Assembly: GCF_009720725.1 (NCBI RefSeq)
Contig: NZ_WNKT01000004.1
Coordinates: 1-64,000, forward strand
Reading direction: 5' to 3'
Length of the DNA: 64,000 bases
Source of the DNA: Allochromatium palmeri
GTDB lineage: Bacteria > Pseudomonadota > Gammaproteobacteria > Chromatiales > Chromatiaceae
Below the pieces are notes generated by a model. The model was not told the origin of the DNA, searched no databases, and saw nothing but the letters and a program-made list of their open reading frames with translations. Both the position numbers and the translations under genes were made by a program. Position 1 is the stretch's first letter, and each line of letters opens with the position of its first letter. Shown here piece after piece: positions 54,257 through 64,000 of this stretch.

Positions 54257-54856
54257 ATGAGTATCAATACGATCACAAGCAGCATGAGCGACATCGGCTC
54301 CAAGCTGTATGGCGCGGCGAACGCCATTACTCAGGACTATCAAGAGCGCAACAAGACCCTGGAGCAGGTCTTCTCCACGCTGGACACCGAGGGCAAGGGC
54401 TATCTCGACGCCAGCGACTTCGAGACCGCGTTCGAGGCATTGGGTTTGGGCGAGTCGTCTGAGGAATCCGACGAAAATTTGACGCTGCCGGGCGTCGAGG
54501 ATGTGGTCGCGGCGCTCGACATGGACGGCGACGGCAAGGTCAGCTCGGGCGATCTCAGCGAGGGGATGCGCTCGCTGACCGACAGTCTCTCCTTTCTGCA
54601 AGGCCGCGCCGAGCTGCTGGGCGCCGAAGCGATGAAATTTGCTCAGACGTTCAGCAGTCAGCTCGCCGACGAGGATGGGGAGGCGCAGCAGGCCACAGAG
54701 GCGGCGGCGACAGCCACCGCCGAGTCCGTCAATCGTGAACAGACCCGGCCCGACCTGTTCGTGATGCGGCGCGTCATGCAGCTCATGGACGCCTATGGCT
54801 CGTCCTATCGCTCCAACGAATCCAGCAACAGCGATTCGCTGTCACTGGTGGCCTGA
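54257..54856 (+). CDS. EF-hand domain protein (probably cytoplasmic)
   Basis: A 199-residue protein with no signal peptide. Two EF-hand-like loops are present: a weaker one, DTEGKGYLDASDF, and a good one, DMDGDGKVSSGDL. The rest is helical and Ser/Ala-rich (ending NSDSLSLVA). GGGAGA precedes the ATG. The 214-base gap upstream, shared with vapB, shows nothing else. The end overlaps the end of the opposing SDR gene by 15 bases. Role unknown; perhaps calcium-dependent or export-related. Confidence 0.85.
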   Translation: MSINTITSSMSDIGSKLYGAANAITQDYQERNKTLEQVFSTLDTEGKGYLDASDFETAFEALGLGESSEESDENLTLPGVEDVVAALDMDGDGKVSSGDLSEGMRSLTDSLSFLQGRAELLGAEAMKFAQTFSSQLADEDGEAQQATEAAATATAESVNREQTRPDLFVMRRVMQLMDAYGSSYRSNESSNSDSLSLVA

Positions 54857-55705
54857 TGTCTCCAGAAGGCCGGTTGCAGCCAAACTCAGCGCCCAGACGC
54901 GCTGGTTCAGCTCGGGGTCGCGTGCCTGAGCGGGCGCCTGGATCGGTCGCCCATTCCAGAGATAGGCGCCATCGACCGGCGCCGAGGATTCGTCGAACGC
55001 CAACCGCAGCACCCCTCGGGCAGCGCGCTCGGGTGTCGGCAGCGCCCAGCCGATTAGCCGGTCGACCAGCCGCCAGAACAGCCCCTGAGCGCCATCCGTG
55101 CCGCCGAGATTGGAGCGGAAGACGCCTGGAAAGACACAGTTGACCCGCACGCCCGTGCCGGTGAGTCGCCGCGCCAGCTCGAAGGTGAAGTGCAGGTTGC
55201 CGAGCTTGGACTGACCATAGGCCGCCATCATCCGATAGGGACGACGCTCCCAGTTCCAGTCGTCGAGATCCATCGCCGTGTTCATGCGCGTGCCGACATT
55301 GATGATCTGCGCCGGCGCGCTGGCGGTGAGGCGGTCGAGCAGCAGGTGGGTCAGCAGGAAGGGCGCCAGATGATTGACGGCCAGGGCGCGCTCGATCCCG
55401 TCCGCCGTCAGTCGCCGTTCGCGGAAGGCGGTGCCGGCGTTGTTAATTAGCAGATGCAGGGCGTCGAAGTGCGTCAGCACCGCGTCAGCCAGGGCGCGCA
55501 CCTCGGCCTGACTGGCCAGATCCGCGACGAAGAGCTGAAGATGCGGATTGCCGGTAGCCGCCTGGATCTCAGCCAGCGCTGCTTCGCCGCGCGCCCGATC
55601 ACGCGCGACCAGACCCACGCGCCAGCCGGCAGCAGCCAGCCCCTGGGCGATGGCGCGGCCCAGACCGGAATTGGCGCCCGTAACCAAGGCGGTCTTCATC
55701 ATCAT
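54842..55705 (-). CDS. Short-chain dehydrogenase/reductase
   Basis: A 287-residue SDR of the retinol-dehydrogenase/WWOX-like type. The nucleotide-binding TGANSGLGRAIA, NNAG, the catalytic block with serine replaced in context by IINVGTRMNTA, and the YGQSK motif with Tyr and Lys are visible. GAGGG lies about 6-7 bases upstream of three successive ATGs; the first, at 55705, is used. It lies 8 bases after the 150-residue gene, so it is part of the grxC-hslR unit. Substrate unknown. The replacement near the usual Ser deserves checking. Confidence 0.88.
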   Translation of the reverse strand: MMMKTALVTGANSGLGRAIAQGLAAAGWRVGLVARDRARGEAALAEIQAATGNPHLQLFVADLASQAEVRALADAVLTHFDALHLLINNAGTAFRERRLTADGIERALAVNHLAPFLLTHLLLDRLTASAPAQIINVGTRMNTAMDLDDWNWERRPYRMMAAYGQSKLGNLHFTFELARRLTGTGVRVNCVFPGVFRSNLGGTDGAQGLFWRLVDRLIGWALPTPERAARGVLRLAFDESSAPVDGAYLWNGRPIQAPAQARDPELNQRVWALSLAATGLLETSGHQ

Positions 55706-55713
55706 GTCGACCC

Positions 55714-56166
55714 TCAAGGATGCTTGCGCTTGCGCGGCTGATAGTGCGCGATCTCGCGCAGGATGAGCGAGTAGGGCAGGGCGTCGATCGTACCGAACTG
55801 CCGGATCGACGCGGCCACCGTCACGCTGATGTCCTCGACATAGCTGGGGGCGGGCGTGTCTGGCTCCAAGACCGCGCACAGTCCGCGCAGTCCGCCGACC
55901 TGGATACGCATGGCCTTGTTATGGGGCAGGGCGCTGTTGGTCTCGGTCGACTTGAGCGCAAAACGCGCCTGGCGTCTGAGTGCTTCGAGCAGGGCCAGAC
56001 AATCGGCTTGTGCCTGGGCCGAGTCACATTGCACGCCTTCACGCTCAGCGATACAGAACTTGCGCGCCCGCGAGCAACCGCCGTTGCTGGTCAGGATGGT
56101 TTTTTCATAGGGACAGAAACGCTCATTGACGGCGCGGTAGGTGTCGCGAAAAGCGTCGTTGTCCAT
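55714..56166 (-). CDS. Cysteine-containing conserved protein of unknown function
   Basis: A 150-residue protein with six cysteines, five of them in the first 60 residues: FCPYEKTIL, GGCSRARKFC, GVQCDSAQAQADC. A helical LLEALRRQARFALK follows, then LCAVLEPDTPAPSYVEDI. The cysteine arrangement suggests metal or Fe-S binding, but this is inference. It sits between hslR and the SDR gene on the same strand. I do not recognise a named family. Confidence 0.85.
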   Translation of the reverse strand: MDNDAFRDTYRAVNERFCPYEKTILTSNGGCSRARKFCIAEREGVQCDSAQAQADCLALLEALRRQARFALKSTETNSALPHNKAMRIQVGGLRGLCAVLEPDTPAPSYVEDISVTVAASIRQFGTIDALPYSLILREIAHYQPRKRKHP

Positions 56167-56184
56167 GGCGTGCCCGACTCCGGC

Positions 56185-56593
<409 letters not shown>

Positions 56594-56601
<8 letters not shown>

Positions 56602-56860
56602 CGCTGTCGAGTCCGAGCCGCTCGTCGAGTTCGCCGTCCATGTCGAGCAGCGCCATATCGTCGTAGCCGCCGACATGGAAGTCGTCGATGAAGATCTGCG
56701 GCACCGTGTGCCGGCCGCTGCGCTCGACCATCTCGGCCATGCGCGCGCGGTCGTGATCGACCGGGATCTCAGCGAAGGCAACACCCTTGCGCTTGAGCAG
56801 ACGCCGCGCACGGTCGCAGTAAGGGCAAGTGTGGGTCGTGTAGACAGTGACCTGTGGCAT
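56594..56860 (-). CDS. grxC: Glutaredoxin GrxC
   Basis: An 88-residue monothiol/dithiol glutaredoxin with the active site CPYC near residues 12-15 (YTTHTCPYCDRARRLL), the cis-proline region TVPQIF and the GGYDD glutathione-binding block. The ATG at 56860 gives a normal family start. It heads the minus-strand unit and is divergent from pepN. Confidence 0.95.
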
Positions 56861-57051
56861 GGTATCGAATCTATCAGCGGAAATTGTCCATGGCGTGCGA
56901 GCTTCGCCCCTCGCCTGGCTCCAGTCAAGTCGAGTCGGCCTGTTGGCCTCTAAGCCGCTACCATCCGGGGTTTGGCTCGCCGCCCAAGGCGACACATAAT
57001 CCCAGTCAGAGGCCGCTCGATCCATCCTTTTTCAGACAGGCAGAGTGCACC

Positions 57052-59688
57052 ATGTATCGCGAGACCCCGCATCCCATCTATCTCAAGGATTACCGTCCGC
57101 CCGAGTTCCTGATCGAGCAGGTGGAGCTGCGCTTCGAACTCGACCCCGAACACACGCGCGTCGAATCGCGGCTGGCGCTGCGGCGCAATCCGGCGGCGAC
57201 GCGCGGGGATGGTAGTCTGCGTCTGCATGGCGAGCAGTTGACGCTAATGCAGGTTGCAATCGATGGTCACGCACTGACGCCGGCTGAATATCGCGTCGAC
57301 GCCGAAGGGCTGACCATGCATCGCGTGCCCGACCGCTTTACGCTGGAGACCCAGGTCGAGATCCATCCCAGCCTCAACACGGCGCTCGAAGGGCTTTATC
57401 AGTCCGGCGACATGCTCTGCACCCAATGCGAGGCCGAGGGTTTCCGGCGCCTGACCTATTTTCTCGACCGCCCGGATGTGATGGCGCGCTATACCACCAC
57501 GCTGGTGGCTGACAGGACGCGTTTTCCGGTTCTCCTGTCCAACGGTAATCCGGTCGCGCGCACTGACTTGGAGGATGGGCGCCACAGCGTCACCTGGGAC
57601 GATCCCTTTCCCAAGCCGAGCTATCTGTTCGCCCTGGTCGCGGGCGATCTGCGCGCCGTCGAGGACAGTTTCGTCACCGCCTCGGGACGCGAGATCCAGC
57701 TCCAGATCTTTGTCGAGCCGCACAATCTCGATAAGTGCGACCACGCCATGCGCTCGCTCAAGAAGGCCATGCGCTGGGACGAGGAGCGTTTCGGGCGCGA
57801 GTACGATCTGGACATCTTCATGATCGTCGCCGTCAGCCACTTCAACATGGGCGCGATGGAGAACAAGGGGCTCAATATCTTCAACGACAAGTTCGTGCTC
57901 GCCCGTCCCGACACCGCGACCGATGTCGATTTCGATGGCATCGAGAGCGTCATCGCACACGAATATTTCCATAACTGGACCGGCAACCGCATCACCTGTC
58001 GTGACTGGTTCCAGTTGAGCCTGAAGGAAGGCTTCACTGTCTATCGCGATCAGGAATTTTCGGCCGATGTCGGCTCGCGCGCGGTCAAGCGCATCAGCGA
58101 TGTGCGGACATTGCGTGCGCATCAGTTCCCCGAGGACGCCGGGCCGCTGGCCCATCCGGTGCGGCCCGAGTCCTATATCGAGATCAACAACTTCTACACC
58201 ACCACTGTCTATGACAAGGGCGCCGAGGTGGTGCGGATGCAGGCCGCGCTGCTCGGCCCGGAGTCGTTCCGGCGCGCGACCGATCGCTATTTCGAGCGCC
58301 ACGATGGGCAGGCCGTGACTACTGAGGACTTCGTGCGCTGTATGGAAGACGCCAGCGGGCGCGATCTGACTCAGTTCCGGCGCTGGTATGAGCAGGCCGG
58401 CACGCCCGAGCTGAGCATCCAGAGCAAGTACGACGCAACGGCTGGCACCTATACCCTGAGCGTGCGCCAGGAGACAGCGGCGACACCGGGTCAGCCAGTC
58501 AAGTACCCCTTCCATATTCCGCTGACCATCGGCCTGCTCGGAGCCGAGGGTCAGGCGCTGCCGGTCTGGCTGGCGGGCGAATCCGCGCCACCCGCGCCCG
58601 GCACCCGCCTGCTGGAACTGACCGAGCGCGCGCACGAATTCACCCTCGTCGGTCTGACCGAGCGGCCGGTGCCCTCGCTGCTGCGCGGTTTCTCGGCACC
58701 GGTGCGGGTGCGCGACGATCTGAGCGACGCCGACCGGATGTTCCTCATGGCCCACGACAGCGACGGCTTCAACCGTTGGGATGCGGCCCAGACGCTGCAT
58801 GAGCGTCTGCTGCTGGCCCTGACGGACGATGCCGACCATCCCATCCCCGAGGACTACATCGCGGCCTTCCAGCGCGCCCTGCGCGATCCGAGCGCCGATC
58901 GGGCGCTGCTCGCCGAGGTGCTGACCCTGCCGAGCGAGACCTATCTGAGCGATCGCATGACGGTGGTGGATGTCGACGGACTCCATCGCGCCCATCGCCA
59001 GTTGACGCGCTGCATCGGTGAACGGCTGCGCGCGGATCTGCTCGCTGTCTATCACGACAGCGCCGAGACCGGCGACTATGTCTTCAGTCCCGAAGCGGTC
59101 GGTCGGCGTGCGCTCAAAAATCTGGCCCTGGCCTATCTGGTGCGGGCCGAGGATGGCGAGGGGCTGGCGCTCTGTCGGGCGCAGTTCGAGGCCGCGCACA
59201 ATATGACCGATGTCATGGCGGCCTTGCGGCTACTGACCGAGCAGGGCGGGGCGGCGGCAGAGGCGGCGCTCGACGCCTTCCATCGGCGCTGGGCGGGCGA
59301 GTCGCTGGTGCTCGACAAATGGTTTGCCGTCCAGGCCGCCGCCCCGCGCGCGGATGCTCTGACGCGGGTGATGGCGCTTCTGCACCACCCGGATTACAGC
59401 GCGCGCAATCCCAACCGGGTGCGCAGTCTGGTCAGCACCTTCAGCAACCTCAATCAGGTGCGCTTCCATGCCGCTGATGGCGCCGGCTATCGCTTTTTGG
59501 TTGGTCAGGTGCTGGAACTCGACCCGGCCAACCCGCAGCTCGCCGCGCGTCTGCTCAAGCCGCTGGTGCGCTGGCGTCGCTTCGATCCCGAGCGTCAGCG
59601 GCTGATGCGCACTGAACTTGAACGGGTGCTGGGAAGCGGCGAGCTGTCGAGTGATGTCTTCGAGGTTGTCTCCAAGGCGCTGGCATGA
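57052..59688 (+). CDS. pepN: Aminopeptidase N PepN
   Basis: An 878-residue M1 zinc metallopeptidase that removes N-terminal residues from peptides in the cytoplasm. The exopeptidase motif GAMEN is at about 267-271 and the zinc site HEYFHNW at about 303 (HExxH, with the third ligand E326 in LKEGFT). The length matches E. coli PepN. I chose the ATG at 57052 (MYRETPHPIYLKDYRPP); the upstream frame is not coding. The end overlaps lptF by 4 bases. Confidence 0.96.
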   Translation: MYRETPHPIYLKDYRPPEFLIEQVELRFELDPEHTRVESRLALRRNPAATRGDGSLRLHGEQLTLMQVAIDGHALTPAEYRVDAEGLTMHRVPDRFTLETQVEIHPSLNTALEGLYQSGDMLCTQCEAEGFRRLTYFLDRPDVMARYTTTLVADRTRFPVLLSNGNPVARTDLEDGRHSVTWDDPFPKPSYLFALVAGDLRAVEDSFVTASGREIQLQIFVEPHNLDKCDHAMRSLKKAMRWDEERFGREYDLDIFMIVAVSHFNMGAMENKGLNIFNDKFVLARPDTATDVDFDGIESVIAHEYFHNWTGNRITCRDWFQLSLKEGFTVYRDQEFSADVGSRAVKRISDVRTLRAHQFPEDAGPLAHPVRPESYIEINNFYTTTVYDKGAEVVRMQAALLGPESFRRATDRYFERHDGQAVTTEDFVRCMEDASGRDLTQFRRWYEQAGTPELSIQSKYDATAGTYTLSVRQETAATPGQPVKYPFHIPLTIGLLGAEGQALPVWLAGESAPPAPGTRLLELTERAHEFTLVGLTERPVPSLLRGFSAPVRVRDDLSDADRMFLMAHDSDGFNRWDAAQTLHERLLLALTDDADHPIPEDYIAAFQRALRDPSADRALLAEVLTLPSETYLSDRMTVVDVDGLHRAHRQLTRCIGERLRADLLAVYHDSAETGDYVFSPEAVGRRALKNLALAYLVRAEDGEGLALCRAQFEAAHNMTDVMAALRLLTEQGGAAAEAALDAFHRRWAGESLVLDKWFAVQAAAPRADALTRVMALLHHPDYSARNPNRVRSLVSTFSNLNQVRFHAADGAGYRFLVGQVLELDPANPQLAARLLKPLVRWRRFDPERQRLMRTELERVLGSGELSSDVFEVVSKALA

Positions 59689-60830
59689 TCGGTACACGGC
59701 CTCCTATGCTCGGCCTGCTCGATCGCTATCTGTTGCGCGAAGCGACCAAGGTCTTCCTGGCCATCGTGCTGGTGCTGGTGCTGATCCTGGCCAGCCTGAT
59801 GTTCCTGCGCACCCTGGAAGAGGTCAATCTCGGCGGCCTGGGCGTCAACGTGGTCTTTCACTATCTGGGTCTTCAGTTGCAGCGCGATCTCTCCAGCCTG
59901 CTGCCGCCGGCGTTCTTTCTGGCCGTGCTGGTGACGCTGGCGCGTCTCTCGCGCGACAGCGAGTTGATCGCCATGCAAGCCTGCGGCGTGGGTCCGCCGC
60001 GCCTTTATCGCACCTTCCTGATCCTGGCCCTGCCGGTGGCGCTCATCACCGGCTGGATCGCGCTCGATCTCAAGCCGCGTGCCGCCGCCGGCATCCAGGA
60101 GATCCGACTCCAGCAGAAGGAACAGGCGGCGCAGATCGCCGGACTCCAGCCGGGGCGTTTTTATGTCGAGCAACGCGGCGAGGTGGTGGTCTATATCGGC
60201 GAGATCGACGCGCGCAAATCGCTCGGCGATGTCTTCGTGCTCGACCAGCGCGGCGGGAAAACGCGCCTGGTGGTGAGCGAGGCGGGCCGGCATCGGCTCG
60301 AAGAGTCCACAGGCGATCATCTGGTGACCCTGACTCAGGGCCACCGTTTCGATGGTCAAGCCGGCTCCGGGGACTATCTGATCGGCGACTTCGAACAGTA
60401 CGAGATCCGGCTCGCCGGCGCTGGAGCGACCCGTCGCGCCGTCAATAAGCGTGCGACCATTCCAACATCGGATCTCATCCGCGCGGGTGAGTTGGCCGAC
60501 CGTGTGGAGTTGGAGCACCGGCTCGCCGCGCCGCTCTCCATCCTGACCCTGGCGCTGCTGGCCATTCCCCTGGTCGATCCCTCGCCGCGTCAGCGCGCCA
60601 CCGGGCGTCTCATACTTGCACTGCTGGCCTATTTCAGTTTTTTCAACCTGCAACGGCTGGCCGAGAGCTGGATGGAATCCGGGGTCACGCCCGAGTGGCT
60701 CAGCAGCCTCTGGTATCAGCTCGCGATCCTGGCGTTCGTGCATCTCATGCTGCTGCCCGAGACCTTCTGGATCAGACGGCTGAGCCGGCGTTTGTTCGAC
60801 CGGCACCCGTTGCTCGCCAAGTCGTCTTGA
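59685..60830 (+). CDS. lptF: LPS export ABC transporter permease LptF
   Basis: A 381-residue permease of the LptB2FG complex with three helices on each side of a periplasmic domain. LptF type is indicated by [45 protein letters not shown] and the late [25 protein letters not shown]. The start at 59685 overlaps the pepN stop (ATGA); an ATG at 59706 is an alternative. It is separated from lptG by nearly 29 kb, unlike the usual adjacent pair. Confidence 0.93.
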   Translation: MIGTRPPMLGLLDRYLLREATKVFLAIVLVLVLILASLMFLRTLEEVNLGGLGVNVVFHYLGLQLQRDLSSLLPPAFFLAVLVTLARLSRDSELIAMQACGVGPPRLYRTFLILALPVALITGWIALDLKPRAAAGIQEIRLQQKEQAAQIAGLQPGRFYVEQRGEVVVYIGEIDARKSLGDVFVLDQRGGKTRLVVSEAGRHRLEESTGDHLVTLTQGHRFDGQAGSGDYLIGDFEQYEIRLAGAGATRRAVNKRATIPTSDLIRAGELADRVELEHRLAAPLSILTLALLAIPLVDPSPRQRATGRLILALLAYFSFFNLQRLAESWMESGVTPEWLSSLWYQLAILAFVHLMLLPETFWIRRLSRRLFDRHPLLAKSS

Positions 60831-60912
60831 TGGCGCCGGTCAGCTTCGGTTAATCTGCTTGGTCCCCAATCACCCGCGCCGCCTCTCGTCATGGCGTGGT
60901 CGAGGCTTCTTC

Positions 60913-62427
60913 ATGTGTGGAATCGTCGGAATCGTCGGCCAGGCGCCGGTCAATCAATCTCTCTATGATGCGTTGCTGGTCTTGCAGCATCGCGGCCAGG
61001 ACGCGGCCGGGATCATCACCTGTGAGGGTAACAGGCTCCATCTGCGTAAAGACAATGGTCTGGCGCGCGATGTCTTTCAGACCAAGCACATGATCCGGCT
61101 GCGCGGCGGGATGGGCGTCGGGCATGTGCGCTATCCGACGGCGGGCGCATCGAGTTCGGCTGAGGCCCAGCCCTTCTACGTCAACTCGCCCCACGGCATC
61201 GTGCTCGCCCACAACGGCAACCTGACCAATGCCGAGGAGCTCAAGCGGGATCTGATCGTCGAGGATCTGCGTCACCTCAACACCGAGTCCGATTCCGAAA
61301 TCCTGCTCAACATCCTTGCGCACGAATTACAGGTCCAGGGTCGGCTGCGCATCGACGAGCAGGACATCTTCCGCGCCGTCGCCGGCGTGCATCGGCGCTG
61401 TCGCGGCGGCTATGCAGCGGTCGCCATGATCCCCGGCTTCGGCGTCTTCGCCTTCCGCGATCCCCACGGCATCCGTCCGCTGGTCTATGGCCGGCGCGAG
61501 ACATCCGAGGGCACCGAGTACATGATCGCTTCCGAGAGCGTGGCGCTCGATACCAGCGGCTTTGAGCTGATTGCCGATGTCGCCCCAGGCGAGACGGTGC
61601 TGATCACTCTCGACGGCCAGCTCCATACCCGTCAGTGCGCAGCGCAGCCGGTGCTCTCGCCCTGTATCTTCGAATTCGTCTATTTCGCCCGTCCCGATTC
61701 CATCATCGACAACATTTCGGTGCACAAGGCGCGCTCGCGTATGGGCAAGAAGCTCGCGACCAAGATCAAGCGTCAGTGGTCGAACCATGACATTGATGTG
61801 GTGATCCCGATTCCAGACACCAGCCGCACCGCCGCGCTGCAACTGGCCAATCAGCTCGGTGTGCACTATGCCGAGGGGTTCATCAAGAACCGCTATATCG
61901 GGCGCACCTTCATCATGCCGGGCCAGAAGGTGCGCAAGCGCTCGGTGCGCCAGAAGCTCAACGCCATCGATCTGGAATTCCGCAAGAAGAACGTACTCCT
62001 GGTCGACGACTCCATCGTGCGTGGCACCACGTCGCAGCAGATCATCCAGATGGCGCGCGATGCCGGCGCCCATCGCGTCTATTTCGCCTCGGCCGCACCG
62101 CCGGTGCGTTTCCCCAACGTCTATGGCATCGACATGCCGGCGGCCAGCGAGCTGATCGCCCACGGTCGTACTGAAGAGGAGGTCGCGTGCGAGCTCGGTA
62201 CCGACGGGCTGATCTTTCAGGATCTGGATGATCTGATCGACGCCGTGCAGAAAAAGGGCAAGTCGCACGTCGACCGCTTCGATACCTCGGTCTTCGATGG
62301 GCAGTATGTCACGGGCGATGTAACAGCCGCCTATCTCCAGGCGCTCGAAGATCGCCGCAACGACAGCGCCAAAGAACATCGCGCGGCCCACAGCGAGAGC
62401 ACCCTTGACCTCCACAACGCCAACTGA
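60913..62427 (+). CDS. purF: Amidophosphoribosyltransferase PurF
   Basis: A 504-residue enzyme of the first step of purine synthesis. The N-terminal glutamine amidohydrolase has Cys2 as nucleophile ([10 protein letters not shown]). The C-terminal PRTase loop is [17 protein letters not shown]. The ATG at 60913 follows from the need for a cysteine at position 2 after Met removal. It is followed by metZ with a 23-base overlap. Confidence 0.97.
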   Translation: MCGIVGIVGQAPVNQSLYDALLVLQHRGQDAAGIITCEGNRLHLRKDNGLARDVFQTKHMIRLRGGMGVGHVRYPTAGASSSAEAQPFYVNSPHGIVLAHNGNLTNAEELKRDLIVEDLRHLNTESDSEILLNILAHELQVQGRLRIDEQDIFRAVAGVHRRCRGGYAAVAMIPGFGVFAFRDPHGIRPLVYGRRETSEGTEYMIASESVALDTSGFELIADVAPGETVLITLDGQLHTRQCAAQPVLSPCIFEFVYFARPDSIIDNISVHKARSRMGKKLATKIKRQWSNHDIDVVIPIPDTSRTAALQLANQLGVHYAEGFIKNRYIGRTFIMPGQKVRKRSVRQKLNAIDLEFRKKNVLLVDDSIVRGTTSQQIIQMARDAGAHRVYFASAAPPVRFPNVYGIDMPAASELIAHGRTEEEVACELGTDGLIFQDLDDLIDAVQKKGKSHVDRFDTSVFDGQYVTGDVTAAYLQALEDRRNDSAKEHRAAHSESTLDLHNAN

Positions 62428-63634
62428 TCCGCCGCTGGACGACTGGGACGGTACGGGTTCGCCCGGATTCGCGACGCGTGCCATTCGTGTCGGGCATCGT
62501 CGCACTGAGGAGGGCGAGCACAGCGAGCCGATCTTCGCCACCTCCAGCTTTGTCTTCGCCAGTGCCGCCGAGGCCGCCGCGCGTTTTGGCGGCGAGCAGG
62601 CGGGCAACATCTATTCGCGCTTCACCAATCCCACGGTGCGGGCCTTCGAGGAACGGCTGGCGGCACTGGAGGGCGGCGAGTGCGGCGTGGCCACGGCGTC
62701 GGGCATGGCCGCGATCCTGGCGGTCTGTCTGGGACTGCTCAAAAGCGGGGATCGGATTCTCGCCGCGCGCAGTCTGTTTGGCAGTACCACCATGCTGTTC
62801 GACAAATATCTGACGCGCTTCGGCATTCAGACCGATTACGTGCCCCTGAGCGATCTGTCGGCCTGGGAATCGGCACTTGAACGCGACCCTGAGCGGCGCA
62901 CGCGGCTGTTGTTCTGTGAGACGCCGTCCAACCCGCTCACCGAGATGGTCGATCTGCGCGAACTGGCTAAGATCGCGCATCGACATGGGGCGCTGCTGGT
63001 GGTCGACAACTGTTTCTGCACGCCGGCTCTGCAACGTCCGCTCGCGCTCGGCGCCGACATCGTGGTGCATTCGGCGACCAAGTATCTCGACGGTCAGGGA
63101 CGCTGTGTCGGCGGGGCCGTGGTCGGCGACCGCAAGCAAGTCGGCGAAGAGGTCTATGGCGTGCTGCGCACCGCGGGACCGACCCTGAGTCCCTTCAACG
63201 CCTGGGTCTTTCTCAAGGGCCTGGAGACGCTGGAATTGCGGATGCTCGCTCAGTCGCGCGCGGCGGCTGGTCTGGCCCAATGGCTGCTGGAACAGCCCGC
63301 GGTCGCACGGGTTCACTATCCGGGGCTGGCTGAACATCCGCAGCATGCGCTGGTCGGCCATCAGCAGCGCACCGGCGGCGCCATCCTCGCCTTCGAGGTG
63401 CGCGGCGGTCGTGAGGCGGCCTGGCGCGTGATCGACGCGACACAACTGCTGTCGATCACGGCCAATCTGGGCGATGTGAAGACCACCATCACCCATCCGG
63501 CGACGACGACCCATGGTCGCCTGACGCCCGAACAACGCGCCGAGTCAGGGATCGGCGAGGGCCTGATCCGGGTGGCGGTTGGACTGGAAGATCCGGCCGA
63601 TCTCCAGGCTGATCTAGCGCGGGGACTGGGCTGA
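62405..63634 (+). CDS. metZ: O-succinylhomoserine sulfhydrylase MetZ
   Basis: A 409-residue PLP enzyme of the Cys/Met metabolism family that makes homocysteine directly from O-succinylhomoserine and sulfide. The PLP lysine is K226 in [27 protein letters not shown] and the [10 protein letters not shown] block support MetZ. The start is TTG at 62405, inside the end of purF, with GAGAG about 10 bases upstream; no ATG exists until deep in the domain. The purF-metZ order is common in Gammaproteobacteria. Confidence 0.93.
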   Translation: MTSTTPTDPPLDDWDGTGSPGFATRAIRVGHRRTEEGEHSEPIFATSSFVFASAAEAAARFGGEQAGNIYSRFTNPTVRAFEERLAALEGGECGVATASGMAAILAVCLGLLKSGDRILAARSLFGSTTMLFDKYLTRFGIQTDYVPLSDLSAWESALERDPERRTRLLFCETPSNPLTEMVDLRELAKIAHRHGALLVVDNCFCTPALQRPLALGADIVVHSATKYLDGQGRCVGGAVVGDRKQVGEEVYGVLRTAGPTLSPFNAWVFLKGLETLELRMLAQSRAAAGLAQWLLEQPAVARVHYPGLAEHPQHALVGHQQRTGGAILAFEVRGGREAAWRVIDATQLLSITANLGDVKTTITHPATTTHGRLTPEQRAESGIGEGLIRVAVGLEDPADLQADLARGLG

Positions 63635-63679
63635 GGATCTCGATCGGATGAGCCGGCCGCAACAGGCGTTGGATGTGAA

Positions 63680-64000
63680 ATGTTGAGTCTGGAGATTCTG
63701 TGTCCATCGCTGCTGGCGCCCATCCCGGAGCGGACCGGACTGAAATTTCAGGCACCGGCCATCGAGCGTCTGCTGGCGCGCGCGGATCGTCTGGCCGGTT
63801 CTGACCGCGATCCCATCGAAGTGCTTCTGCGTACCGCCGGAGTCGACTGGCCGGCTGGAGACGCGGCTCCGAGCGCTCCGGTCGCGCTGCTGGGCGAGGG
63901 CGTCGAGGTCGAATCCGAAGCGATCTGGATGCACGCCGATCCCATCCATCTGCGCCCGGATCGCGATCGTCTACTGGTCTATGCGGGTCCGGGTGTCGCG
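63680..64000 (+). CDS. Partial gene, unknown or phosphoglycerate-mutase/RpfE-like (3' end outside window)
   Basis: The frame stays open from the ATG at 63680 to the last base (107 codons). It starts MLSLEILCPSLLAP and includes the block WMHADPIHLRPDRDRLLVYAG, which I recall from proteins annotated as phosphoglycerate-mutase-like or RpfE-type. The family call is uncertain. It is 45 bases downstream of metZ. Confidence 0.75.
   Translation, partial: MLSLEILCPSLLAPIPERTGLKFQAPAIERLLARADRLAGSDRDPIEVLLRTAGVDWPAGDAAPSAPVALLGEGVEVESEAIWMHADPIHLRPDRDRLLVYAGPGVA

Noticed and set aside
57244-59199. 651-residue open frame antisense to pepN
   Set aside because: Low-complexity His/Arg/Glu-rich translation typical of the complementary strand of GC-rich genes; no domain, and pepN is unmistakable.
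61327-62610. 427-residue open frame antisense to purF and metZ
   Set aside because: Spans the junction of two certain genes; no domain.
63614-63949. Minus-strand open frame at the right end
   Set aside because: The plus-strand frame from 63680 is open to the window end and carries a conserved-looking block; the minus frame does not.

Overview
The window is high-GC, gene-dense DNA from a purple sulfur bacterium (Chromatiaceae, Gammaproteobacteria). The decisive evidence is a complete reverse-type dissimilatory sulfite reductase operon in the order dsrABEFHCMKLJOPNRS (38107-52223). From memory, DsrC and DsrE are close to the Allochromatium vinosum proteins, so an Allochromatium-like organism is likely; no database search was possible. 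No rRNA, tRNA or CRISPR array was seen.

Layout. 1-270: 3' end of an IS630-type transposase. 455-14958: a glucan locus with opgG, a small overlapping gene and opgH for osmoregulated periplasmic glucan synthesis. Facing it are a coupled pair on the minus strand (a YddA/SbmA-like ABC protein and a GH1 beta-glucosidase). Divergent from that pair is an operon with a discoidin/six-hairpin glycosidase, a GH94 phosphorylase and a small exported protein. 14973-22734: menaquinone genes on the minus strand (an alpha/beta hydrolase, menF, menD, menB, menA, menC) with a mazEF toxin-antitoxin pair between menD and menB. 22871-35853: mostly housekeeping genes (lipoprotein hydrolase, EF-hand protein, ettA, an HDOD regulator, a LysM protein, trpB2, pepA, lptG, an RDD protein) and a histidine kinase/response regulator pair. 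35884-37558: a three-gene minus-strand unit ending in a probable orphan Cas6/Cmx6-like protein. 37559-38106: the AT-rich promoter and structured leader of dsrA. 38107-52223: the dsr operon. 52396-57000: a DUF3108-like protein, vapBC, an EF-hand protein, and a minus-strand unit grxC-hslR-unknown-SDR. 57052-64000: pepN, lptF, purF, metZ and the start of a further gene.

How it fits together. The dsr genes oxidise stored sulfur globules to sulfite. DsrEFH and DsrC carry the sulfur, DsrAB oxidises it, DsrL links DsrAB to NAD(P)+, and DsrMKJOP exchanges electrons with the quinone pool. DsrN makes siroheme amide, and DsrR and DsrS support maturation and expression. DsrM and DsrP are thought to use menaquinone-type quinones, so the nearby men cluster is functionally pertinent. 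The first 15 kb reads as a coherent beta-1,2-glucan synthesis and turnover locus and is the best candidate here for a system not yet described as a unit.
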